Shown: positions 8,899-17,882 of the stretch, one piece after another
How the letters are laid out: each line of letters begins with the position of its first letter
Numbering within the stretch: the first letter of the stretch is position 1
From: Ilyomonas sp965214235
GTDB lineage: Bacteria > Bacteroidota > Bacteroidia > Chitinophagales > Chitinophagaceae
Direction: 5' to 3'
DNA: 64,000 bases
Assembly (NCBI GenBank): GCA_965214235.1
Contig: CBDCBH010000003.1
Location: 806,001 to 870,000 of the forward strand
Made by a program: the position numbers and the translations under genes
Notes under the pieces: generated by a model
What the model saw: the letters and a program-made list of their open reading frames with translations, nothing else
Database searches by the model: none
What the model was told of the DNA's origin: nothing

Positions 8899-9678
8899 AT
8901 GCAAATACATTTTTATAAATACCAGGGTACGGGAAACGATTTTATTATTCTGAATAATTGGGATAAAACCTATTCTCTTACCAAAGAGCAAGTTTGTTTT
9001 TTATGCGATCGGAAATTTGGTATTGGCGCCGATGGATTGATGCTACTGAATCCATCGCTACAACATGATTTTGAGATGGAATATTACAATGCCGACGGGC
9101 GTGAGAGTACCATGTGCGGTAATGGCGGCAGGTGTTTGGTGAAATTTGCCAGCAATGAAAAGTTTCATAAAAAAGGGTTTGTTTTTACTGCAGTTGATGG
9201 GTTGCATGAAGCCATTATTCAGGATGACGGATGGGTGTATTTGAAGATGAAAGACGTGCATAGCATACAAAAAAATTTTACCGATTGGGTGCTGGATACA
9301 GGCTCTCCGCATTTTGTACGCCCTGTGCCGGATGTAAGAAATACAGATGTATATAATGAAGGAAAAGCCATTCGTTACAGCCACAAATACAAAGAACAAG
9401 GCATTAATGTAAACTTTGTGGAGCAGCAGGAAAACAGCAGTATTTACGTGCGCACGTACGAGCGTGGAGTGGAAAACGAAACGCTAAGTTGCGGTACCGG
9501 AGTTGTAGCATCTGCCTTAGTGTTTGCGCATAACGAAGCGGGCTTTAACCGCGTAAATGTTGAAACACCTGGAGGCAAACTGGCTGTTGAATTTGATAAG
9601 ATGGGTAATGAAAAATTTGAAAACATCTGGCTGTGCGGACCTGCCGAATTTGTGTTTGCAGCAACAATTGATGTTTAA
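8899..9678 (+). CDS. dapF: diaminopimelate epimerase
   Basis: This PLP-independent epimerase of 259 residues converts LL- to meso-diaminopimelate for lysine and peptidoglycan synthesis. Both catalytic cysteines are present, in STMCGNGGRC and in LSCGTGVVAS. The opening YQGTGNDFIIL is typical. The length is slightly shorter than the usual 270-280. It is the second gene of an operon with the nucleoside phosphorylase. Its stop codon TAA (9676-9678) abuts the stop of the convergent lipoprotein gene with no spacer. Confidence 0.96.
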   Translation: MQIHFYKYQGTGNDFIILNNWDKTYSLTKEQVCFLCDRKFGIGADGLMLLNPSLQHDFEMEYYNADGRESTMCGNGGRCLVKFASNEKFHKKGFVFTAVDGLHEAIIQDDGWVYLKMKDVHSIQKNFTDWVLDTGSPHFVRPVPDVRNTDVYNEGKAIRYSHKYKEQGINVNFVEQQENSSIYVRTYERGVENETLSCGTGVVASALVFAHNEAGFNRVNVETPGGKLAVEFDKMGNEKFENIWLCGPAEFVFAATIDV

Positions 9679-9909
9679 TTATTTTTTACTTGAATCTGAT
9701 GTTGCGCCAGACATAATCGCCTGACCATTTTTAATGGTATCTACCGCAACTGCACCTTTATCTTTATTATCTTTTATGGTATCTGATGCGGTTGTACTGT
9801 CGGTTCTGGCTTTAAAACCGCCATTGGGCATTTGCGTGGTAGTATTGTTTTTACAAGAAAAAATATACAAACTGCAAAGAACGAAGAAAACAAAAACAAA
9901 GGTTTTCAT
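9679..9909 (-). CDS. small lipoprotein, unknown function
   Basis: This is a 76-residue protein with a lipoprotein signal peptide. A hydrophobic stretch follows MKTF and ends in a lipobox with the acylated Cys19 (LYIFSCKNN). The mature part is Thr/Asp/Lys-rich and likely unstructured. No domain is recognised. It is convergent and directly abutting dapF, and lies downstream of rpiA on the same strand. Confidence 0.7.
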   Translation of the reverse strand: MKTFVFVFFVLCSLYIFSCKNNTTTQMPNGGFKARTDSTTASDTIKDNKDKGAVAVDTIKNGQAIMSGATSDSSKK

Positions 9910-9955
9910 GATGTTGAATTTTTATCGCGTCATAAATTCAAAACAAATGCCACGT

Positions 9956-10645
9956 TTATTTTTCTTCTTTTGTAAACGTTTTGATGGTTCCATCATTAAA
10001 AGCTGCGATTACCAAATTGGCTCGTTGAATAAATAAACCATTATCTACCACACCGGTGATGTTGTTAATGGTTTGATGCAACACCGCAGGATCATCAATC
10101 TCACTAAAATGGCAATCCAGAATATAATTTTGATTATCGGTAATATACACTTCGTTATTTTTTTTTCGCAGCACAGTTTTACAACCTAACTGTTGCAGCT
10201 TTTTATCTACAACAGTTAATGCAAACGGCACTACTTCAACCGGCAATGCAAATGCACCTAAATGTTTCACCAGTTTGGTTTCATCCACAATAATAATGTT
10301 TGTTTTTGTTTGCATTGAAACTACTTTCTCGCGCAGCAAAGCGCCGCCACCGCCTTTTATTAAGTTCAGGTTTTCATCTACTTCATCAGCGCCATCAATA
10401 GTGATATCAAGCGTATCAAAATCTTCAAAACCAATGATAGTAATATTGAGTTCTTTCGCCATCATTTCCGAACGTTCCGAAGTAGCGATGGCTTTTATTT
10501 GCAAGCCTTCATTCTTTACGCGCTCTCCTAATTTTTGTATAGCAAAAGCCGCGGTACTGCCGGTTCCCAAGCCAATGGTCATGCCGCTTTGCACGTAAGT
10601 TACCGCTTGTTCAGCAGCCAGTTGTTTTGTGTTGATAGGTTGCAT
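9956..10645 (-). CDS. rpiA: ribose-5-phosphate isomerase A
   Basis: This 229-residue enzyme interconverts ribose-5-phosphate and ribulose-5-phosphate in the pentose phosphate pathway. Diagnostic motifs are GLGTGSTAAFAI (phosphate loop), DGADEVDENLNLIKGGGGAL (catalytic Asp and Glu with substrate loop) and the REK triad after it. The start is taken at the ATG at 10645, which matches family starts; an ATG eight codons upstream (10669) is possible. Confidence 0.96.
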   Translation of the reverse strand: MQPINTKQLAAEQAVTYVQSGMTIGLGTGSTAAFAIQKLGERVKNEGLQIKAIATSERSEMMAKELNITIIGFEDFDTLDITIDGADEVDENLNLIKGGGGALLREKVVSMQTKTNIIIVDETKLVKHLGAFALPVEVVPFALTVVDKKLQQLGCKTVLRKKNNEVYITDNQNYILDCHFSEIDDPAVLHQTINNITGVVDNGLFIQRANLVIAAFNDGTIKTFTKEEK

Positions 10646-10700
10646 GTTGCTATGTTGATGATTTGGCAAAGTTGAGATGAAAAAAATAACCTATCAAACA

Positions 10701-11516
10701 TTATCTGGAAATAACATCATAAGAAAGCGATTGCTTTTGCCGGTAAAAAACAGGCTTACTTTTTTTAATAGCGGGTTGCCATTGAGGACTATCTGCAATC
10801 AGGCGCATTACTTCTGCATCGCCGCTCCACTCGCAGGATTGAGTTAGATAAATGTCCTTTGTATAACCTTGCTTATCTACCAAAAAACAAACGATGCAAG
10901 TATGAGTACCGTCCCGCAAAACATTTTGTAAACGTTCCGGTGTATGAAGATTCTTTTGACAGTAATCAGTCCAATCTTTAACGCCTTTTTTATAAACTGC
11001 TGCTTTTTGTGTGCTATCTTTTACTTCTTTATCAGTGAAGTCAAGATTAATATATTTTCCATTTTTATCGTAATGAAGTATTTGCTCTTTTGTTTTTACC
11101 CCTTTTTCATAATCAACAGAGCGGGTTTCCATTTTACTAATAACATACTGCCAGTTACCGTGTTTTTTTCCACCAGTAACCGTTCCGGTGCTATCTAAAA
11201 ACCCCTTATTATTATACCAACAAAAACGTCCGTTTGGAATGGTCAGGTTTGAATCTTTATAGCTTTCCTGCCGTAGCATCGGTCCTTTAAAATTATAATA
11301 GCGTGAAAGATAAGTTGTATCATTTAAGGGAAAAACATGCAACAGAAAAACCGCTTCTTTCATATCAGCCGCAGGGCTTCCATCTTGCTTATAAATATAA
11401 AAATTTCCTGTTGTTTTTTGACAGAAACAAGTATTCATCAATGCAAAAAAAAGAAGTAAAACAAAACCCTTTTTTATTGCGAATAAAAAGTTACGAGCAT
11501 TTTTTGGAGTAATCAT
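10701..11516 (-). CDS. exported TonB C-terminal-domain protein
   Basis: This is a 271-residue protein. A hydrophobic N-terminal segment (about 16-31) ends at CFCQ and acts as a signal peptide or anchor. The middle part has short MORN-like repeats (GRFCWYNNKGFLDSTG, KHGNWQYV), and the last 90 residues resemble a TonB C-terminal domain (PERLQNVLRDGTHTCIVCFLVDKQG). Similar proteins are common in Bacteroidota as energy-transducer homologs, but no ExbBD partner is nearby and the long Pro-rich periplasmic span of classical TonB is absent. Its exact role is unknown. Confidence 0.7.
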   Translation of the reverse strand: MITPKNARNFLFAIKKGFVLLLFFALMNTCFCQKTTGNFYIYKQDGSPAADMKEAVFLLHVFPLNDTTYLSRYYNFKGPMLRQESYKDSNLTIPNGRFCWYNNKGFLDSTGTVTGGKKHGNWQYVISKMETRSVDYEKGVKTKEQILHYDKNGKYINLDFTDKEVKDSTQKAAVYKKGVKDWTDYCQKNLHTPERLQNVLRDGTHTCIVCFLVDKQGYTKDIYLTQSCEWSGDAEVMRLIADSPQWQPAIKKSKPVFYRQKQSLSYDVISR

Positions 11517-11551
11517 TTATACAGAATATGGGTTATCGTTGCAATATTATT

Positions 11552-12211
11552 TTATTTGTTAAACAAATCTTCCAGCATCTTCAAAGTAACGGTTGTATAA
11601 TCTTTAATTATCGCATCGGTTTCTTTCAAATCCTCTGCCGTTTCCATTGTTGTAATGCCAATTACTTTCATGCCCGCCGCCTTTGCAGAAGTAACGCCTG
11701 CAAGCGAATCTTCAAACGCTACACACCTTGCTGGTTCTGCATTTGCGTATTGTGCTGCCTTTAAAAAAATTTCGGGATGGGGTTTGCCATGAATTACTTC
11801 TGAAGCATCTACTACATGCTTAAAATAATGCGCGATAGGAATATTTTCAAACATAAAACGAACATTTGCGGGCGAGCCTGATGTGGCAATGTTCATGGGT
11901 ATGTTTGCCTCTTTTATTTCTTCCAATAAATGTATCAATCCATCAATGGGTTTAATGTATGGATTGTACAATTCGCGATACAATAAATTCTTTTCGTTGG
12001 CATGCGTGGTTATCTCTTCAGGCGTCATCACTTTACCAAAAAAAGTTTGAAAAATTTCAACCGAAGTATGTCCGCTGATTTCTGTTTTATAATCATCCAA
12101 ACTTAACGTGCGATTGTATTTTTTATAAAACGTTTGCCACGCCTTAAAATGATACGGATTGTTGTTCATCAGTGTTCCGTCCATATCAAAAATAACCGCT
12201 TGCAGCTTCAT
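11552..12211 (-). CDS. HAD-superfamily hydrolase, beta-phosphoglucomutase-like
   Basis: This 219-residue cytosolic phosphatase or phosphomutase carries the nucleophile motif IFDMDGTLMNN (Asp9, Asp11), a helical cap, ATSGSPANV (motif II), GKPHPEIFLKAA (Lys, motif III) and FEDSLAGVTSAKAAGM (motif IV). The cap and motif set match subfamily IA enzymes such as beta-phosphoglucomutase or sugar-phosphate phosphatases. It overlaps the preceding DinB-like gene by four nucleotides, so the two are translationally coupled. Confidence 0.9.
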   Translation of the reverse strand: MKLQAVIFDMDGTLMNNNPYHFKAWQTFYKKYNRTLSLDDYKTEISGHTSVEIFQTFFGKVMTPEEITTHANEKNLLYRELYNPYIKPIDGLIHLLEEIKEANIPMNIATSGSPANVRFMFENIPIAHYFKHVVDASEVIHGKPHPEIFLKAAQYANAEPARCVAFEDSLAGVTSAKAAGMKVIGITTMETAEDLKETDAIIKDYTTVTLKMLEDLFNK

Positions 12212-12738
12212 TGGTTTTTAAATTTCTGTGCTAACTGTTCATTAAAATCACCGCTTTTTCCTTTTGCAATGCTTAACGATTGCCACTCATTTCCTTTCCT
12301 CATTTTACCAATCCAAACTATCTGCCCTACATGATACGGATAGTGCGCAAGCTGCCGTAATACCGCATCATACACCAATAAAGGTTCAGCACGAATGTAT
12401 ATTGTTTTCATCAGGTCGTCGGGCTGCAAGCTTTGCACGGCTTGCATTACAGCCTGCCAGCCTTCGTTCCAGAGCTGTGTTGTTTTTTCTTTGGTAAGAT
12501 GATTAAAAACAAACTCTTCATCGCGTTTGCGCCACGGTTTCTCGCCATCTTCTGTAAGAAAATGGGTAAAGCGACTCATCATATTTCCATGCAAATGTTG
12601 AACGATAGTGGCAATGCTGTTGCTTTCTTCATTTGGGCGATAATTGATGTCATCTTCATTCAATAAAGCAAGCGTTTTATCGCCTGATTCCTTGTAAGTG
12701 TTGAAGCGTTTACTTATATTTTCTATAAAACCGTTCAT
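12208..12738 (-). CDS. DinB-like protein (DUF1572)
   Basis: This is a 176-residue four-helix DinB/YfiT-fold protein. The metal-binding His triad of the fold is suggested by IVQHLHGN near residue 46 and LAHYPYHVGQI near residue 134. Such proteins are often thiol-dependent transferases with metal cofactors, and bacillithiol S-transferases belong to this fold. The presence of bshA in the same window makes that plausible but unproven here. It is the first gene of a two-gene unit with the HAD hydrolase. Confidence 0.82.
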   Translation of the reverse strand: MNGFIENISKRFNTYKESGDKTLALLNEDDINYRPNEESNSIATIVQHLHGNMMSRFTHFLTEDGEKPWRKRDEEFVFNHLTKEKTTQLWNEGWQAVMQAVQSLQPDDLMKTIYIRAEPLLVYDAVLRQLAHYPYHVGQIVWIGKMRKGNEWQSLSIAKGKSGDFNEQLAQKFKNQ

Positions 12739-12756
12739 AAAGAATATTGTTTATTA

Positions 12757-12811
12757 TTAATGGTTAATTGATATAAAAATAGTTAATCATTATTCTTCAA
12801 TTAACCATTAA
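12757..12811. repeat. 15-bp inverted repeat, GGTTAAT word family
   Basis: A perfect inverted repeat TTAATGGTTAATTGA (12757-12771)/TCAATTAACCATTAA (12797-12811) with a 25-nt AT-rich loop lies between ggt and the DinB gene. Further ATTAAC words continue to 12828. It may terminate ggt, although the loop is long. Confidence 0.8.
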
Positions 12812-12830
12812 TTATATTCAATTAACAATA

Positions 12831-14540
12831 CTAAAATCCATCTGCACTGTCATTGCCTCTAATGTCGGCTGCGGCTTCTACACCGGCACTGGTAACCTTA
12901 ATAACTTCGGTTCTGCCAATGGCTTCTCTGCCTTTAAAAACGTATCCTTTCTTTTGCAAATTTTGCAAAGTGGTTGATGAAAATGAGGGCTCGGTCATCA
13001 CTTCATCGGGCAGCCATTGATGATGAAATTTTGGCGCATTTACGGCTTGTGCAGCCGTCATGTTGAAGTCGATAATATCAACTATTGTTTGAAACACAGA
13101 AGTAGGAATGGTAGTGCCGCCGGGCGTGCCAACAACAATGTAAGGCTTGTTATTTTTTAGCACTAATGTTGGCGTCATCGAGCTTAGCATACGCTTTCCG
13201 GCTGCAATGGCATTGGCTTCTCCGCCAACGGCTCCGTACATATTGGGCACGCCGGGTTTCGAGCTGAAATCGTCCATTTCATCATTCAACAAAAATCCTG
13301 CACCGCCTACAACGGTTTTGCTGCCGTAGGAGTTGTTAAGCGTTGTGGTAATGGCTACCATATCGCCCCACTTATCAATAATGCTCATGTGTGTTGTTTC
13401 TTTACTTTCATACGCTAAACCGGCTTTGATGCTTTCGCTTTTAGAGGCATGAAGCGAATCAAAATCTTTCATACGTTGCGCTAAATAGGCTTTACTAATC
13501 AGCATTTTTTGAGGCACAGTAAAGAAGTCAGGATCACCCATGTATTCGGCTCTGTCGGCATAGGCACGGCGCTCGGCTTCAATCATTACCTGTGTTGCCT
13601 GCGGCGAACCAAAGCCATATTGCTTCATAGGGAAAGGTTCAATCATGCCGAGCATCTGCGCCGTTAAAATACCGCCGCTGCTGGGTGGCGGAAAACCAAC
13701 AATCTGGTAACCCCGATACATAAATTGCATTGGCGTTCTTTCTTTTGCTGTATAATTTTTTAAATCATCATAACTTATTAAACCCTTGCCCCGCTTCATT
13801 TCTTCTATAATTAAATCTGCCGTCTTCCCTTCATAAAAACCTTTTGCGCCGTTGTCTCTGATGCGGGTTAAGGTTTGGGCAAGTTCGGGTTGCACCAAAG
13901 TGTCGCCGGCTTTCCAGTCGTTACCTTTTGTAAAAGCGGTTGGCTGTGTGTTGTATTTTATAAAGTCAGCTTTGTTATTGTTTAAACTATTGGCTTCCGA
14001 AGCAGTAATCACATAACCGTTTTGTGCTAAATCAATAGCAGGTTGAATCAATACTTTCATCGGCAGCTTTGCCCACTTCTGCATGGCAAACATACCTGCT
14101 ACCGTGCCCGGAACACCGCTGGATAAATGACCGTTGATAGATAAATCGGGAACTACATTGCCCGCACTATCAAGGTACATATTGCGGCTGGCTGCAGATG
14201 GCGCTTTTTCGCGGTAATCAAGCGTGATGAGTTTACCATCGCTTTTGCGGGCCGTTAGTAAACCGCCGCCACCAATATTGCCTGCGCCGGGATACACAAC
14301 CGCCAGCGCAAAATTTACGGCAATGGCAGCATCAAAGGCGTTGCCGCCCTTTTTCATAATGGCAACACCAATTTCGCTTGCCAACGGATGCGCACAGGCA
14401 ACTGCCGCCTGGCTGTATGTTTTTGATTTGTTGATGGTATAAGAAAACGGGTTGACTTCCGTGCCCACAATGTGTGCTGGCTGCGCAAAAGAAAATGCGC
14501 AACAAAGGCTTGTGATGATGATTAAAACTAAACGTCTCAT
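12831..14540 (-). CDS. ggt: gamma-glutamyltransferase
   Basis: This exported N-terminal-nucleophile hydrolase of 569 residues cleaves the gamma-glutamyl bond of glutathione-like compounds. A signal peptide ends at about residue 19 (CAFSFAQ). The proenzyme is cut autocatalytically in front of the catalytic Thr in ETTHMSIID. The small subunit shows the typical SSMTPT and GTPGGTTIPTS blocks, and the large subunit GNAFDAAIAV and NIGGGG. The length is normal. A -7 box (TACATTTG on the minus strand, 14552 to 14545) ends only 4 nt before the start codon, which would give a leaderless or nearly leaderless mRNA. Confidence 0.95.
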   Translation of the reverse strand: MRRLVLIIITSLCCAFSFAQPAHIVGTEVNPFSYTINKSKTYSQAAVACAHPLASEIGVAIMKKGGNAFDAAIAVNFALAVVYPGAGNIGGGGLLTARKSDGKLITLDYREKAPSAASRNMYLDSAGNVVPDLSINGHLSSGVPGTVAGMFAMQKWAKLPMKVLIQPAIDLAQNGYVITASEANSLNNNKADFIKYNTQPTAFTKGNDWKAGDTLVQPELAQTLTRIRDNGAKGFYEGKTADLIIEEMKRGKGLISYDDLKNYTAKERTPMQFMYRGYQIVGFPPPSSGGILTAQMLGMIEPFPMKQYGFGSPQATQVMIEAERRAYADRAEYMGDPDFFTVPQKMLISKAYLAQRMKDFDSLHASKSESIKAGLAYESKETTHMSIIDKWGDMVAITTTLNNSYGSKTVVGGAGFLLNDEMDDFSSKPGVPNMYGAVGGEANAIAAGKRMLSSMTPTLVLKNNKPYIVVGTPGGTTIPTSVFQTIVDIIDFNMTAAQAVNAPKFHHQWLPDEVMTEPSFSSTTLQNLQKKGYVFKGREAIGRTEVIKVTSAGVEAAADIRGNDSADGF

Positions 14541-14544
14541 GCTA

Positions 14545-14552
14545 CAAATGTA
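14545..14552 (-). promoter_or_regulatory. -7 box of ggt
   Basis: A TACATTTG box matches the Bacteroidota TAnnTTTG consensus. No convincing -33 TTTG was found at the right distance. Confidence 0.4.
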
Positions 14553-14907
14553 AGGTAAGAGAGAAGGTGAAAAGTTGAATAATTAAGCAGTTGGAACGAA
14601 AATTATTTTTAATTTACTGAAGAATCATTTAAGCGTGAACAAAATGATTAAAGCAACAACAAACAGTATCCAAATTCCATTACAAAAATTTTTACATTTT
14701 TCGTTTTTGAATTTACTTTTTTTAAGTAAGGCAACAAGTAAAGAGGATGAGGATGTAAGAATGGAGGTACAGGTAAGAGGTAACTGTTTTTCTTATCAAG
14801 CTATTTATGAATTTCAATTTTAGCAAGTAGAGCAGATACCACCAACAAAGAAAAAACAAGTGTTGTCATCTGCTTATTTGCTTAAATGATTTATTGATTA
14901 TCACCTT
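14553..14907. other. non-coding gap between ggt and a pseudogene
   Basis: About 355 nt without a convincing gene. A 62-codon frame (14635-14823, plus strand) has low-complexity composition and no recognisable family. I see no hairpin, tRNA or repeat word in it. Confidence 0.5.
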
Positions 14908-15126
14908 TTACAAATCCAGCCATGCTTTATCTTCTTCAGAGGTTAACCAATCTTTGGCTAATGTATTTTCGCTCATAAAATGAAATGAGGTTTCTTCATT
15001 CAAAAGCAATTCTTCTTTTCCATCATTGAATATAAAAGCGACAACCTTTACTTTTTATCTAAAAAAATTTCGGGGAAGATGGATAGATATATTCTGTTGT
15101 TCAGGAGTAATGATGGAGCGTATCAT
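14908..15126 (-). pseudogene. broken antitoxin-like small gene
   Basis: A 73-codon frame reads MIRSIITPEQQNISIHLP, reaches an in-frame TAA at codon 24, and continues in the same frame as KVKVVAFIFNDGKEELLL to SLAKDWLTSEEDKAW-like sequence (TLAKDWLTSEEDKAWLDL) before a normal stop. The plan resembles small Bacteroidota antitoxin-like proteins: an HLPxxFxxKxVxV beta-rich start and an acidic AKDWLxxEEDxAW tail. Between codons 19 and 24 the +1 frame reads EIFLDKK, which is what the family would be expected to show. This implies an inserted C in CCCC and a lost A in AAAAA that together leave the outer frame intact but expose the stop. No toxin gene is adjacent. Confidence 0.65.
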
Positions 15127-15162
15127 ACTTATAAATATAATAATAAACGTTTTTAAAATTAT

Positions 15163-17139
15163 CTACTGAAAGCCCGCAATTTGGTGCAACTGCGCAGGAT
15201 TATAAACATTGCCGTCCTTAATAATCAAAGACACTTTTCTGATGTTGCGAATGTTTTGCAACGGATCGGCATCAACAATAATTACATCAGCGTTTTTTCC
15301 TTCTTTAATGGAGCCGTAACGGTCATCGCGCTTCATTACCCGCGCCGGTGTGATGGTTGCGGTTTGTATCGCCTGCAAGGGTGTTAAGCCACTTTCAACA
15401 TACAACTCTAATTCTCTATCTAAACTATAACCTGGAAAATCCATGTCGGTTCCGGCAACAATGGTAACACTGTCATCGTACAATCTTTTTGTAATCATTT
15501 TAAAATTGTCAATGAGGGCTTTGCCATACGCTTCATATTGTTTTTGGGGAATGCCCGTGTTTTTAAAAATCACTTGCAAGGGTGCAGGCAAGGTAGAAAA
15601 AGCAGGCTCAATGGTAGTAATGCTATCGCTTAACGAACGAAGCGATAATTCAAACACGCCTAATGTTGGATCAATAACAACATGATGCGCTTTAATAAAA
15701 TATAATACAGCTTTATTGGTTGAATCGTTCCAGTTAATCGTAAAATCTTTGTTCTTTTTCAACACCGCAAACACATATTGTATATGGTTCACCATGTCCA
15801 TTCCCGAATCAACACCTTGCATTAAATTCATTCCGTTGGGAATATGCCCGGTTACGGTTAAACCCAACCGATGCGCTTCATCGCAAATGACTTTTACAAT
15901 GGCTGGCTTTACAGAACTATAAATTTTTATTTGCACAAAACCGTTGTTTTTATAACGGTCAACTTCTGCAATGGCTTCTTCTTTTGTATCAGCCTGCACA
16001 ATGCCAAGCGCGATAGAACCTTTACCATCAATAATGCCTGCTTTTAAAATATGCGGACCAATGCCTTTGCCTTCGTCAATGGCTCTTTGCACAGCATTAA
16101 TGTAAACAAACTCGTTACCGCAATCACGTACGGTGGTTACGCCTGCTGCAAGGTAAGCAGGTCCCCATTCCGCCTGTTCAAAATGCGCGTGCATGTCCCA
16201 CAAACCCGGTAAAATGAATTTATTTTTTGCATCAATTACAAAAGCATCGGCAGGAATGTTTACAGAAGAAGAAGTGCCAACGCTTTTTATTTTTTCATCT
16301 TCAATCAATATCACTGCATCAGAAGTAGTAGAGCCGTTTTCTATGTTAATTAAATTTCCGTTTTTAATGGCAGTAACTTTATGTTTTTGAAACGCAGGCT
16401 TTGCATTCTTAGTAAACAAACGCATTCCATAATCTGCTGCTTTGCTGATAAATGTTGATAACAACGATTCGTATTCTTCGCGCATCATTTCCTGCTTATC
16501 ACCTTCGGCATCATTAGTAATCAAACAAAATAAACTGCCTTTTGTATCCGTCCATAACAGTTCATTTCCCCAAATCAACCCTTTAATTACATATCGTTCT
16601 AAAACAATGTTTTTATTAGTAAGTAAAACAGTGTCGGTGCCATCTTTACTAATCTGTACATCGCCAAAAGGAAGCATGTGAATGCTTTGCGGCTGGTTGT
16701 GTTTTTTCCAGTATTCAATTAATAGCATTTGTGTGGTTGCAGGCGAATAACCTGCAATTGGAAAGTTAATGCCGGTAAGGTTTTTTGTGAAAGAAGAATC
16801 GTCCACTTTTATACTTGCCGTTTTATTTTTTATAACAACAGAATCGTTAACTGTTGAAAACCTTGATGTGCCGCCTTTAATGAGATATGAAAGTGGTTCT
16901 ACATTGGAGCTTACTATCAGCCACGCTTTCAGTGAAACCGGCGCTCCGCGATCAATGTATTTAAAAGCCACATCGTATTCTATCGTGTCGCCATGTTTTG
17001 TTTTTACATACTTTTCTTCACCAATGTTCTGGGCAAATTTGTGCAGGTAAAAAGCGCCGCTATCAATAAAAGAAGTTTGTGCAAACAATGCACCCGAAAA
17101 GCAAATAATAAAAAATAAAAAGCAGAGTGGTTTTTTCAT
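15163..17139 (-). CDS. exported amidohydrolase-family protein
   Basis: This 658-residue protein has a signal peptide (cleavage near ALFAQ, residue 21) and a two-part structure. An N-terminal beta-rich region of about 260 residues is followed by a metal-dependent amidohydrolase (urease-like) barrel. Metal ligands are visible as GLWDMHAHFE (HxH), the region around QIKIYSSVKP (likely bridging Lys), TGHIPNG and VNHIQY (His), and VAGTDMDFPG (Asp). Relatives hydrolyse peptides or cyclic amides such as Xaa-Pro dipeptides and imidazolones, but the substrate is not predictable here. It probably acts in the periplasm. Confidence 0.88.
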   Translation of the reverse strand: MKKPLCFLFFIICFSGALFAQTSFIDSGAFYLHKFAQNIGEEKYVKTKHGDTIEYDVAFKYIDRGAPVSLKAWLIVSSNVEPLSYLIKGGTSRFSTVNDSVVIKNKTASIKVDDSSFTKNLTGINFPIAGYSPATTQMLLIEYWKKHNQPQSIHMLPFGDVQISKDGTDTVLLTNKNIVLERYVIKGLIWGNELLWTDTKGSLFCLITNDAEGDKQEMMREEYESLLSTFISKAADYGMRLFTKNAKPAFQKHKVTAIKNGNLINIENGSTTSDAVILIEDEKIKSVGTSSSVNIPADAFVIDAKNKFILPGLWDMHAHFEQAEWGPAYLAAGVTTVRDCGNEFVYINAVQRAIDEGKGIGPHILKAGIIDGKGSIALGIVQADTKEEAIAEVDRYKNNGFVQIKIYSSVKPAIVKVICDEAHRLGLTVTGHIPNGMNLMQGVDSGMDMVNHIQYVFAVLKKNKDFTINWNDSTNKAVLYFIKAHHVVIDPTLGVFELSLRSLSDSITTIEPAFSTLPAPLQVIFKNTGIPQKQYEAYGKALIDNFKMITKRLYDDSVTIVAGTDMDFPGYSLDRELELYVESGLTPLQAIQTATITPARVMKRDDRYGSIKEGKNADVIIVDADPLQNIRNIRKVSLIIKDGNVYNPAQLHQIAGFQ

Positions 17140-17250
17140 AAACAGTGTTTAAACAAAGGAGTGGCAATAAAAATAAGCAAATCGTTTTTATTATTGCCCG
17201 GCGTGCGATTAATAAAGAACAAAGGTTTAGTAAGAAGTGGATTAAAACAA

Positions 17251-17281
17251 AAAGAGACTATCCAACGTGGATAGTCTCTTT
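17251..17281. terminator. bidirectional terminator
   Basis: A perfect 13-bp stem AAAGAGACTATCC (17251-17263)/GGATAGTCTCTTT (17269-17281) with loop AACGT, flanked by A- and T-rich ends. It lies downstream of the 110-residue secreted protein gene and upstream of the amidohydrolase. Confidence 0.8.
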
Positions 17282-17317
17282 ATAAAATGATAAAACAAAC
17301 AACAATAACAGTTATAA

Positions 17318-17650
17318 TTATTGAGGTATTTTTTTACTGTTTTGATTCAGTTGTTGGTTTAACGCTTTTTGATCTCCTTTGGTAAGATGACCTTTATCGG
17401 TTTTGCGCATGTCTCTTTTTTCCTGGTTGATGTCTTTCAAATCAGTCCTGTCTGTATGGGCTTGTTTTTTTGTAAGATCACCTTCTTTTTTCTCTTCAGT
17501 GATGCGCTTTTCCTGGTTGTCGATGCGCTTGTTCACTTCATCAACACGAGGGTGATGTTTTAAATGTGTGGGTTGATGTCCGGGACCGGCTTGCGCGAAT
17601 GCGCCAATGCTTAACATGGCTGCCAATGCTGAAAGAATAATCGTTTTCAT
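17318..17650 (-). CDS. small secreted charged helical protein
   Basis: This 110-residue protein has a clear signal peptide (MKTIILSALAAMLSIGAFAQ). The mature part is rich in Lys, Asp, Glu, Asn and Gln, and probably forms a long helix with repeated KRIDNQEKRI/DINQEKRDMRK units. Similar small periplasmic proteins are frequent in Bacteroidota, with no known function. It is a single-gene unit ended by the hairpin at 17251. Confidence 0.72.
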   Translation of the reverse strand: MKTIILSALAAMLSIGAFAQAGPGHQPTHLKHHPRVDEVNKRIDNQEKRITEEKKEGDLTKKQAHTDRTDLKDINQEKRDMRKTDKGHLTKGDQKALNQQLNQNSKKIPQ

Positions 17651-17882
17651 TTCTAAAAAATTTTTAATTATTAAATGATAGTATGCTAAATAGAAGCGGA
17701 TTTGTAACAGTCGTTTAAAGCCGAATTGTTATCACATTGTTAATGGTTTTTTCTATACCGGATTTGCTGTTACAAACAAGGTTTGAAATATGAATAAAAA
17801 CAAACGCCTGCTCCTACATAAGAAAAAAAATAATACACAACTGCTTTAAAAAAAATCTACTTTGCGCTTCTAAATATTTGTT

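Noticed and set aside
14635..14823. 62-codon open frame on the plus strand
   Set aside because: No family, no RBS or promoter, low-complexity composition; chance frame in an AT-rich gap.
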